Source: Lentisphaeria bacterium (GTDB taxonomy: Bacteria > Verrucomicrobiota > Lentisphaeria > Oligosphaerales > Oligosphaeraceae). Taken from it: a stretch of 64,000 nucleotides of DNA. The position numbers and the translations under genes are program-made. Positions 52,547-60,239 of the stretch are shown here, piece after piece. Under the pieces are notes generated by a model. That model ran no database searches. It was not told where the DNA came from and saw only the letters and a program-made list of their open reading frames with translations. How positions within the stretch are numbered: position 1 is the first letter of the stretch; each line of letters begins with the position of its first letter. The DNA lies in contig JAEEXV010000075.1 in assembly GCA_016287975.1 (NCBI GenBank), forward strand, positions 1 through 64,000. The letters run 5' to 3'.

Positions 52547-54205
52547 ATGACGAGACGAGTGATGTGGGTTCTGCTGGCTGGGGTGGCGTTGGCGTTGGCG
52601 GGCGACCAGGTGTTGTTCCAGGACGGCTTTGCGAACTACGTGCTTTCCAGCGGTGCGCCGAACTGGCTCATCCACAGTGGGAAATGGGAGTTCAAGGACG
52701 GGGTGGTGCGGCAGATTGACCCGAAGGCGAATGGGGCGCTGCTGTTCCTGGACGGCAAGTCCTTCAGCGATGTCCGCCTGAAAGTGCGTTTTCATCCGGA
52801 CGGCGGCGCGTCGCAGGTTCGTGCGGCGGGGCTGGTGTTCCGCGCGAAGGACAGCCTGACCTACTACTGGGTGCATTTCGATGTGCGGAACTCCCAGGTC
52901 GTGCTGGCGCGGCGCACCCCCGAGAAGGGGTGGATCATCGTGCGGCGGGCCGGGGGCGTCCAGATTGCACCCGGGGTGTGGCACGTGGGCGAGGTCACGG
53001 CCGTCGGGCAGAAGATGAGCGTCAAACTGGACGGCAAGGCGATTCTCACGGCGGAGGACGGCGCGCTGTCGGCGGGGCGGGTCGGATTGCGAACCGGGAT
53101 GGGGATCATCGGCTTCGACGACTTTGAGGTCAGCGGTCAGCCGGCCGACGATTCCAAGTTCGTGAGGCACACGGCGCCCCCCGAGGACGGGAAGACGCGC
53201 CGCCTCGCGGTACCGCGTGTGGTCTCCTCCCGGGACTGCGGCTATTTTCCGGTGCTGCTCCACCTGGGCGGGCAGAAGTTGGGCGCCGTCATCCGGGCGG
53301 GCGCGCCGCATGTCGGCATCGGCGGGCGCCTGGACTGGATATGCAGCGAGGACGGCGGGAAGAGCTGGAGCCAGCCGAGTGTGATCGTCGACAGCCGCCA
53401 TGACGACCGCAACCCTGCGGCGATGCTGACGCGCGACGGGCGGATCATCGTCATCTATTCCGAGGCCAGCACCTACAATGAGAAAGGCGAATACAACCCG
53501 AAGTACGGCACCTTCTCCCTCTTCCTCACTGAATCCGCCGACGGCGGCAAGACCTGGAGTCCCAAGCGCCCGCTCGTCTTCGAAGGATACCAGACGCAAT
53601 GCGTCTACGGGCAGGGGATCACTCTTGCCAACGGCGACCTTCTCGTGCCCTGGTACACTGGAAAGACGGTCGGTGGTTTCATCCGCTCGAAGGACGGGGG
53701 GCGGACATGGCGGCAGCCGAAGGTGATCGGGCCCTGCTGTGAAATCGCCTTCGCGGAGGTCGCCCCGAAGGAGATCGTCGCCGCCGGTAGAACCAAGAGC
53801 GGCTGCCTGATCCTGCGCTCGACCGACAACGGCGAGACCTGGAGCAAGCCCGAACGACTCACTCCCAAGGGGATGCATCCCGCCACCCTGATTCGGCTGG
53901 CGGACGGACGGCTCTTCCTGGCCTACAGTTGCCGCATCCGCCCCTTCGGAATCAAGGTTGCGCTCAGCCTGGACAACGGGAAAAACTGGAAGGAGGAAAA
54001 CTCGGCCTACATTTCGTGGGACAGCAGCAATGGCGACAGCGGCTACCCGTCGGCCGTCCAACTGGCGGACGGCAGCGTCGTGGTCGTCAGTTATGCCGTC
54101 GGCAGCGGGATGCTGCCCGAGGCGATCCAGTCGCAGTGCGCCATCCTCTCTCCTGAGAGCCTGAACCAACTCGGCGCCGCCGACCCCATTGTTACCAAAC
54201 CTTGA
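52547..54205 (+). CDS. Secreted sialidase with N-terminal LamG/DUF1080-like domain
   Basis: A signal peptide (1-18) is followed by a jelly-roll domain of the LamG/3-keto-disaccharide hydrolase type (20-195: 'FQDGFANYVLSSGAPNWLIH', 'AAGLVFRAKDSLTYYWVHF', 'GVWHVGEVTAVGQKMSVKLD', ending 'GIIGFDDFEVSG'). A six-bladed propeller follows with Asp boxes CSEDGGKSWSQP, TESADGGKTWSP, RSKDGGRTWRQP, RSTDNGETWSKP and a weaker LSLDNGKNW. Five boxes make this the clearest sialidase here, though substrate specificity is not certain. GAGGAGG lies seven bases before the start. It is the first gene after operator O2, and paralogue B follows at once. Confidence 0.9.
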   Translation: MTRRVMWVLLAGVALALAGDQVLFQDGFANYVLSSGAPNWLIHSGKWEFKDGVVRQIDPKANGALLFLDGKSFSDVRLKVRFHPDGGASQVRAAGLVFRAKDSLTYYWVHFDVRNSQVVLARRTPEKGWIIVRRAGGVQIAPGVWHVGEVTAVGQKMSVKLDGKAILTAEDGALSAGRVGLRTGMGIIGFDDFEVSGQPADDSKFVRHTAPPEDGKTRRLAVPRVVSSRDCGYFPVLLHLGGQKLGAVIRAGAPHVGIGGRLDWICSEDGGKSWSQPSVIVDSRHDDRNPAAMLTRDGRIIVIYSEASTYNEKGEYNPKYGTFSLFLTESADGGKTWSPKRPLVFEGYQTQCVYGQGITLANGDLLVPWYTGKTVGGFIRSKDGGRTWRQPKVIGPCCEIAFAEVAPKEIVAAGRTKSGCLILRSTDNGETWSKPERLTPKGMHPATLIRLADGRLFLAYSCRIRPFGIKVALSLDNGKNWKEENSAYISWDSSNGDSGYPSAVQLADGSVVVVSYAVGSGMLPEAIQSQCAILSPESLNQLGAADPIVTKP

Positions 54206-54220
54206 ATGGAGATTTCCGCA

Positions 54221-57022
54221 ATGCGCATTTCCCTGGCATGCCTGGTGGCGTTTCTTGTTAGCGTGGTGTTCGCGGCGCCGCATCCCGGCCTGGTCACGGC
54301 GGGGCGCGGCACGCCAGTCATCGACGGGCGGCTGGACGAGGCGGCCTGGTCGGGGGCGATTGCGCTCAAGCCGTTCCTGTTGCAGAAGGCGGGGCGGCCG
54401 GCGACGGAGGAGACGGAACTGCGCATCCTCTGGGATGACGAGGCGCTCTATTTCGGCTTCCAGTGCCACGAGCGTGCCCTGAACCCTGTCGACAACCGCC
54501 TCCATGCTTTCAAGCGGTCGTGCACCACGCACGATTCCGATGCGCTCTACAAGGACGACTGCGTGGAGGTACTGCTGGTGAATCCCACAACGCCGAAGCG
54601 CGTCTACGACCTCATCGTGGGCGCCAGCGGCGCGTTCAAGGACAGTGTGGCGGCGCGGACGGAGGCGATGTGGGTGAAGCGCGACGCGGCGTGGGAGTCG
54701 GGCGCGAAGGTGGCGGTCGTCGTCGTCGAAGGGGCGGCGGGCGCGTGGACGGCGGAGTTCGCGATTCCGTGGAAGTCGCTGGGAGGCCGGTGCGGCGGGG
54801 CGTGGCTGTTCAAGGCGGCGCGCTTTGAGAAGCCGTCGCAGGAGAACAGCGCGTGGCAGCCGATTGAGATAGGCATCCATCTGCCGGGGGAGTTCTCCGA
54901 ACTGCGTCTGGCGGATTCGGTGCCAGGGGTGGCGTTGGAGGCGTGGCCAGAATTCGTTCCAGGTGAAAACACGATGGCGTTCCAGTGTGACGGAGGGATG
55001 GCGACCAGCGTTGAGGCGACGGTCGCCTTTTCCGGGGCGACGCCGAGACATTTCCGCGCCGCCATGCCGGGGACTGGGACGGGACGTCTACCCTTCCAAC
55101 TGGAGGGGCGTGGAAACTTCATCTTCCACTGGAGCGTGGAAGGCGCCGCCAACTTCGCGGACGTCTTCCGTTCTCCAGACTATTCGCTGGCCGCCAGCGC
55201 ACAACTGCTGGAGGTGGAACTGAAGGGGGCGCGGCTGATGGTAAACGGCCACCCCGCCGCGAAGGCGGCGGCACTCCGCAGCGGCCTCAACGAACTGCGG
55301 CTGTCTGGGGCTACGCCGGGTGTGCGGATGCAGGCGGGCGGCTACCCCCTGGAATTCCCCGACGGATGGCGGACGGAAAAGGACGGCACCCACACGCTGA
55401 AATTGGCATGCGGCATCTCCTCGGTCTGGCCGAACTGGCAGGAGCAGGGGCTCTGGGTCAACCGGGGCGGCATCCAGCAGTTGCTGCTGGCGCCGCACGG
55501 CATTCCGGGACACGCCGTCTCCGACTACGGCTGGACGGTGGAACTGCCGGCGGGAATGAAACTTCTGGGGGCAAGCGGATACTACGATCGTTATCCGCTT
55601 GAGACCACCGCTCTAACGGGAAACCGCTGGCGGGTTACAGTGAAGCGCTCCCTCAAATGGCGGGAGGCGCTCCAGGGACATGAATACATCGCGCTGGTGC
55701 TGGGAATCGACGAGAAGGCGCCTGGACATGGCGGGCAGTTGCACTTCTGGGCCACCAGCGCGTCGGCGTGCGTGCGGGAGGTCCCGCAGACCATCGAGGT
55801 GCACTACCTGCCGCCGGCGCACGGCGGGCATCCGCGGAAATTCTTGGTGCAACTCTGGTGTGGCTGGCTGGCGAAACTCGACCGACGCGACCTTTTCCCG
55901 CTGTATCTCGACTACATGTGCGGCGCGGGGACAACGCAGGTGCCCTTCCTGCCAGGCGCGCCGCATGAGGTGCCGAGTTTCTTCTGCATCAACTTCAAGA
56001 CCTGGAACCTGAACCTGTCGGAGTATGCGGCGGCGCATCCAGCGCGCCAGCGCGTCACTTTTGCAGGCAAGGCGGATCCGACGATGGTCTGCCCCCATGA
56101 AATGCTGGCGCAGGGGGATTTCCGCGCCGAACTGAAGCGGCTGCTGCCAGTCTGGCACGCCGCGCACGGCCGCTGCCAGGAGATCCAGTGGGACTTCGAG
56201 CACGGGGTTTTCGGGGATTCCCCCATCTCCTGCTACTGCCCGCGCTGCCTCGCCGACTTCGCGAAGACCGCGAAACTGTCGGCGCCGCCGAAACCCGCCG
56301 ACTTGCAGAAACACCACGGCAAGGCCTGGATCGAGTTCATGACCCAGCGGCAGGCCGACATCGCGGCGCTGCTGCGCGATGCCATCCACGAGGCGCTTCC
56401 GGCTGGCACGGTCTTTTCGGTCTATTCGGGCTACGAGTGCGAAGCCACGCACCGCGTCTACGGCGTCGACTGGCGCAAACTGGACGGCAGAATCGACCGC
56501 GCGTCAACGGGCTACGGGCGCAATCCGGCCAATCTGGAGGCGACGCACGCGGCGCTGGAGAAGACGCCGCTGGTGCTGGGCGCCATCATCCACCCATATC
56601 GCTTCACCGAGCGCTTCCCCCCGCGGGTCTTCACCGCCGCGCAGTTGATGCGACGCGCCTGCGACGCCACCGCCGGCATCCTGCTGTACTACTACCCCAC
56701 CGCCGACGGCCGCAGTTTCTCCGCGCTGGCGAAGGCCACCACTCTCATCGCCGCGCACGAGGAGTGTTTCCTCAATCGCCGAAACGAGGTCGCGAAACTG
56801 CAACTCCAGGGCGGCGGCGAGGCGGAAGCCGCGCTGCTCTCCGATGGCCGCGGCAGGCAGTTGGTCGTGCTGATGAACGGCGGCACCGCCCCGCGGACCA
56901 TCACCTGCGGGCTTCCTGGCGTGCGCGGATTCATCGACTCCTTCACTGGGAAACCCGCCCCGAACCCCGTGGCCCTGAAACTCGCTCCTGGCGACATCGC
57001 CGCATTCACCGTCGCGCCGTAG
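54221..57022 (+). CDS. Very large secreted CBM9-like/TIM-barrel-like protein, paralogue B (933 aa)
   Basis: A signal peptide ends near VVFAAP. A CBM9-like module (25-230, TAGRGTPVIDGRLDEAAW) is followed by beta structure. The barrel-like region (about 560-870) contains IQWDFEHGVFGDSP, C671-Y-C673-P-R-C676, 'VYSGYECEATHRVYGVDWRK' and 'DRASTGYGRNPANL'. It ends in a beta domain (LVVLMNGGTAPRTITCGLPG) usual for glycoside hydrolase C-termini. Compared with paralogue A it lacks the first 270 residues. GGAG nine bases upstream favours 54221 over an ATG 15 bases earlier that abuts the sialidase stop. Co-transcription with the sialidase is near certain. Confidence 0.82.
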   Translation: MRISLACLVAFLVSVVFAAPHPGLVTAGRGTPVIDGRLDEAAWSGAIALKPFLLQKAGRPATEETELRILWDDEALYFGFQCHERALNPVDNRLHAFKRSCTTHDSDALYKDDCVEVLLVNPTTPKRVYDLIVGASGAFKDSVAARTEAMWVKRDAAWESGAKVAVVVVEGAAGAWTAEFAIPWKSLGGRCGGAWLFKAARFEKPSQENSAWQPIEIGIHLPGEFSELRLADSVPGVALEAWPEFVPGENTMAFQCDGGMATSVEATVAFSGATPRHFRAAMPGTGTGRLPFQLEGRGNFIFHWSVEGAANFADVFRSPDYSLAASAQLLEVELKGARLMVNGHPAAKAAALRSGLNELRLSGATPGVRMQAGGYPLEFPDGWRTEKDGTHTLKLACGISSVWPNWQEQGLWVNRGGIQQLLLAPHGIPGHAVSDYGWTVELPAGMKLLGASGYYDRYPLETTALTGNRWRVTVKRSLKWREALQGHEYIALVLGIDEKAPGHGGQLHFWATSASACVREVPQTIEVHYLPPAHGGHPRKFLVQLWCGWLAKLDRRDLFPLYLDYMCGAGTTQVPFLPGAPHEVPSFFCINFKTWNLNLSEYAAAHPARQRVTFAGKADPTMVCPHEMLAQGDFRAELKRLLPVWHAAHGRCQEIQWDFEHGVFGDSPISCYCPRCLADFAKTAKLSAPPKPADLQKHHGKAWIEFMTQRQADIAALLRDAIHEALPAGTVFSVYSGYECEATHRVYGVDWRKLDGRIDRASTGYGRNPANLEATHAALEKTPLVLGAIIHPYRFTERFPPRVFTAAQLMRRACDATAGILLYYYPTADGRSFSALAKATTLIAAHEECFLNRRNEVAKLQLQGGGEAEAALLSDGRGRQLVVLMNGGTAPRTITCGLPGVRGFIDSFTGKPAPNPVALKLAPGDIAAFTVAP

Positions 57023-57096
57023 TCCGTGCAGAAGCGAGCACGCTACTGGCAGACGGGGCGAGGCGGGCTACATTATTGGGGATGCGCGGTTCTCCA

Positions 57097-57158
57097 TGAG
57101 GGGCGCTTTCACGCCATCTCGTCATGACGGCATGGCGAGATGCAGTTGTCGCCCCTCA
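57097..57158. repeat. Nested hairpin element after paralogue B
   Basis: Outer arms TGAGGGGCG and CGCCCCTCA (57097-57105, 57150-57158) and inner arms CATCTCG and CGAGATG (57115-57121, 57136-57142) pair perfectly. CGCCATCTCGTCATG (57112-57126) matches the element at 50479-50493 at 14 of 15 bases. There is no U-run. It lies 75 bases after the stop of paralogue B and may be its 3' structure. Confidence 0.75.
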
Positions 57159-57284
57159 AGGGAAATTGCGCAAACGGCAAAGGTCGCCCGCAGTGGGGCG
57201 ACGCCAGTTTCCCATGGGCGGGCTGCCGCGCCCGGGAAGCCGTCTGCATTTTTGCGGCAGCGGGAACAGGGAGTGCACATCGCC

Positions 57285-57572
57285 ATGGCTGCAAACGACA
57301 CCTTCCAGAAGAAACTCATCGCGGGACTGCTCGGGATTTTCCTGGGCGGATGGGGCATCCACAAATTCTTCCTCGGCTACAAGCAGGCAGGCATCACGAT
57401 GCTGGTGGTATGGCTGGCGGCGGCGTTGCTGGCAAAGTTGATCTTCGGGTTCCTAGGCATCATCTGCAGTCTGGTGTCCCTCGTCGGCCTCATTGAAGGC
57501 ATCCTGTATCTGGTGAAGCCGGACAGCGAGTTCGAGGCGACCTATCTCCAGGGAAAGAAGGAGTGGTTCTGA
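57285..57572 (+). CDS. TM2-domain membrane protein
   Basis: A 95-residue protein with the TM2 signature: KKLIAGLLGIFLGGWGIHKF then FLGYKQAGI. These are two helices joined by a short turn, and a second hydrophobic pair ends 'IEGILYLVKPDSEFEATYLQ'. TM2 proteins are small inner-membrane proteins of unclear role, often near lipoprotein or protease genes. GGGAG precedes the start by eleven bases. A longer upstream frame runs through the hairpin element and was rejected. The serine hydrolase follows after 22 bases. Confidence 0.9.
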   Translation: MAANDTFQKKLIAGLLGIFLGGWGIHKFFLGYKQAGITMLVVWLAAALLAKLIFGFLGIICSLVSLVGLIEGILYLVKPDSEFEATYLQGKKEWF

Positions 57573-57594
57573 ACCGACAACCAAAAGAGGCTGC

Positions 57595-58821
57595 ATGAAC
57601 ATGAAGTCCACATTTCGCCTGGCCGCGCTGCTGGCGGCCTGCCTGTTGTTTTCCTCGTGCGCGCTGATTTCGCAGGGCGGCAAGGCCCCGGAGACGAAGA
57701 TTGCGCAGGTGCTGCGCAAGTACATCGATTCGGGGGAGTTGCCGCACGCCATCGACATCCTCTTCAACAACGGCAAGGAGGAGATCACGTGCGTGGGCTG
57801 GGCGGATGTGGACGCGCGGCGTCCAGTGACCATCGACGATCCGTATATGCAGTGCTCGCAGACCAAGGGCTTCTGCGGCGTCACGATCGCGATGCTGGTC
57901 GAGGAAGGAAAGTTGTCGCTGGACGACCCCGTGTCGAAGTATCTTCCTGAGTTCAAGACGCTGTGGGTGCTTGAGTCGGACAAGGACGGCGTGCGCACGC
58001 TGCGGAAGGCGAAGAACACGCTGACGGTGCGGATGGTGATGAACCACACGGGCGGCTTCCCGTTCGAGATCCCCGCCAAGCAGGCGGCGATTCCAGGCGG
58101 CGGCTGGTCGGGCGGCATGCCGCTGCGGTCGGTGGCGGCGACGGCGGCCTCGCAGCCGCTGCTCTTCGAGCCAGGCACCAAGGTGAAATACTCCAACACG
58201 GGCATCGACATCGGGGCGGCGGTCGTCGAGGCGATCACAGGCAAGAAGTGGGAAGTCTTTCTCCAGGAGCGCGTGCTGGATCCGCTCGGCATGAAGGAGA
58301 CCTGCTTCAAGCCCTCCGACGCGCAGCTCGCGCGCCAGATCGAACTGTATGTAGTCAAGCCTGGCACCAAGGCGAAGCGGATTCCCTTCAACGGCTGGCA
58401 GCAGCGCCCGTACAACGACGACCATGTCTTCGCCTCCGCGGGGGCGGGCCTGTGGACCACCGCGCGCGACCAGATCAAGTTCTACAAGATGCTGATGAAC
58501 CTCGGGGTGGGCGACAACGGCGTCCGCCTCCTCAAGGAGGAGACCGTGAAGACGCTGCTGGCGACTTCAAGCCGTCCTGAGGCCCTGGGAAAATACTCGC
58601 TGGGGCTGAACATCTCGAAGGACGGGTGGTTCGGGCACGGCGGCGCGTGGGGGACGGGCTGCTGGGTGAATCCCGCCAAGCGCCAGTTGAAGTTGTGGGC
58701 GGTGCAGTTGAACGGCACCCCGCGTCCGTGGGACAAGGAGCGCGTCCAGGCCGAAAACGAGTTCTTCGCGGAACAGTTGGACAATGCGTCGCAGGACGCC
58801 TATACGGGCCGCACGAACTAG
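57595..58821 (+). CDS. Serine hydrolase, class-C beta-lactamase family lipoprotein
   Basis: The leader ends in lipobox LFSSC, so this is an anchored lipoprotein. The active-site motifs are CSQTK (the SxxK lysine), YSNTG (Y-x-N) and FGHGGAWG (H-x-G). 'VNHTGGFPF' in the form MNHTGGFPF and 'VLDPLGMKETCF' are typical of esterase/D-aminopeptidase-like members (PF00144). Peptidase or esterase action on cell-wall peptides or D-amino acid compounds is more likely than antibiotic resistance. Two ATGs six bases apart share the AGAGG site, and the first leaves only four bases of spacing. The amidohydrolase follows after 17 bases. Confidence 0.92.
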   Translation: MNMKSTFRLAALLAACLLFSSCALISQGGKAPETKIAQVLRKYIDSGELPHAIDILFNNGKEEITCVGWADVDARRPVTIDDPYMQCSQTKGFCGVTIAMLVEEGKLSLDDPVSKYLPEFKTLWVLESDKDGVRTLRKAKNTLTVRMVMNHTGGFPFEIPAKQAAIPGGGWSGGMPLRSVAATAASQPLLFEPGTKVKYSNTGIDIGAAVVEAITGKKWEVFLQERVLDPLGMKETCFKPSDAQLARQIELYVVKPGTKAKRIPFNGWQQRPYNDDHVFASAGAGLWTTARDQIKFYKMLMNLGVGDNGVRLLKEETVKTLLATSSRPEALGKYSLGLNISKDGWFGHGGAWGTGCWVNPAKRQLKLWAVQLNGTPRPWDKERVQAENEFFAEQLDNASQDAYTGRTN

Positions 58822-58838
58822 AGACGAGGAGGCTTGCG

Positions 58839-60002
58839 ATGATTGCGTTGGTTGGCGGCACGGTGAAGACGATGGCGGGGCCCGACATTGTGGACGGGCA
58901 GGTGCTGGTGGACGGCGGCAAGGTGGTCGCGGTGGGGAAGCGCGTGCGGATCCCGAAGGATGCGGAGCGGCTGGACTGCCGCGGCTGCCTGGTGACGCCG
59001 GGGCTGATCGACGCTCACACGCATGTCGGGATGCAGGAGAACAGCCTCCGCTGGGAGGGCCTCGACCTCAACGAGAACACCACCAAGGGGGTGACGCCTG
59101 ACATGCGCGCGATCGACGCCGCCGACCCGCGCGACGAGGAACTGGGTGCCGCGCTCGCGGCGGGGGTGACGGCCGTGTGCATCACGCCAGGCTCCCGCAA
59201 TGTGGTCGGTGGCGCCGCCTGCGCCATCAAGCTCCACGGGAAGTGCATCGACGACATGGTGATCAAGGAGCCGGTGGCGATCAAGGCGGCCTTTGGCGAG
59301 AACCCCAAGGGCCACGGCCAGGAGGGCCATTCGCCCAAGACCCGCATGTGCGTCGCCGCGATGCTGCGCAATCTCCTCGCCAAGGCGCGCGAATACGCGC
59401 GCCAGTTGGACGAGGCGGCGAAGGACTCTTCCAAGACCCCGCCCGCCTTCGACGCCGAATTGCAGGCGATGCTTCCGGTCGTCCGCGGCGAAATCCCGCT
59501 GAAGGTGCACGCGCACCGCGACTACGACATCCTGACCGCCCTGCGGATCGCCCGCGAATACGGAATCCGCCTGACCCTGGAACACTGCACCGAGGGGCAT
59601 CTGATCGCGGACAAACTGAAGGAGGCGGGTTTCCCCGTGCAGGTGGGCCCCTCCTTCGGCCACAAGAGCAAGCCCGAACTCCGCGAGAAGAGTTTCGCGA
59701 CGCCGGGCATCCTCCAGCGGGCGGGGCTCCAGGTCAGCATCATCACCGATTCCCCCGTCGTGCCGCTGCGCTACCTGCCGCTATGCGCGGGCCTCGCCGT
59801 CCGCGCAGGAATGGACGAAGCGGAAGCCTGGAAGGCCGTCACCATCAACCCCGCCAGGGTGCTCGGCATCGACAAGCGCGTCGGCTCCATCGAGCGCGGC
59901 AAGGACGCCGACATCGCAGTTTTCGACGCCGACCCACTCTGCTCCATCCAGGCCCGCGCCAAATATGTGCTGGTCGACGGCGAGGTCGTCGTGCGGCAGT
60001 AG
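58839..60002 (+). CDS. Metal-dependent amidohydrolase
   Basis: A 387-residue member of the amidohydrolase superfamily. The first strand-turn '[15 protein letters not shown]' gives the H-x-H metal pair. '[14 protein letters not shown]' and '[16 protein letters not shown]' supply further His ligands. '[16 protein letters not shown]' holds the conserved Asp. '[20 protein letters not shown]' is the usual C-terminal sandwich. It resembles imidazolonepropionase-like enzymes and dipeptidases, but the substrate is unknown. GAGGAGG seven bases upstream fixes the start. With the serine hydrolase before it and the Ntn-hydrolase at 63337, it gives this end of the window an amide-cleaving theme. Confidence 0.93.
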   Translation: MIALVGGTVKTMAGPDIVDGQVLVDGGKVVAVGKRVRIPKDAERLDCRGCLVTPGLIDAHTHVGMQENSLRWEGLDLNENTTKGVTPDMRAIDAADPRDEELGAALAAGVTAVCITPGSRNVVGGAACAIKLHGKCIDDMVIKEPVAIKAAFGENPKGHGQEGHSPKTRMCVAAMLRNLLAKAREYARQLDEAAKDSSKTPPAFDAELQAMLPVVRGEIPLKVHAHRDYDILTALRIAREYGIRLTLEHCTEGHLIADKLKEAGFPVQVGPSFGHKSKPELREKSFATPGILQRAGLQVSIITDSPVVPLRYLPLCAGLAVRAGMDEAEAWKAVTINPARVLGIDKRVGSIERGKDADIAVFDADPLCSIQARAKYVLVDGEVVVRQ

Positions 60003-60061
60003 GCGGGAAAGGCAGGGATACAAGGGATTCAAGGGATTGCGCTGGTGAAGCCCCATCCCTC

Positions 60062-60235
60062 TGGTCCCCTTGGGTCCCTTGGGTCCCTTGGGTCCCTTTG
60101 GGCCCTTTGGCCCCTTTGGCCCCTTTGGCCCCTTTGGTCCCTTGGGTCCCTCTGGTCCCTCTGGTCCCTCTGGTCCCTCTGGTCCCTCTGGTCCCTCTGG
60201 TCCCTTTGGTCCCTCTGGTCCCTTTGGTCCCTTGA
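60062..60235. repeat. 9-bp minisatellite, about 20 copies (GGTCCCTNT type)
   Basis: Variants of one 9-base unit (GGTCCCTTG, GGTCCCTTT, GGCCCCTTT, GGTCCCTCT) repeat about 20 times. They are arranged in blocks of like variants, as expected from slippage. Read on the plus strand the unit gives Gly-Pro-X, and on the minus strand Gly-Thr-Lys/Arg, so both look collagen-like. No start and ribosome site support translation. It fills the gap between the convergent amidohydrolase and AAA genes. Confidence 0.93.
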
Positions 60236-60239
60236 ATCG

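Noticed and set aside
52478..55051. Antisense frame of 857 codons across the sialidase and paralogue B
   Set aside because: It spans two well-supported genes and the operator region, is rich in Arg and Pro, and has no signal or motif.
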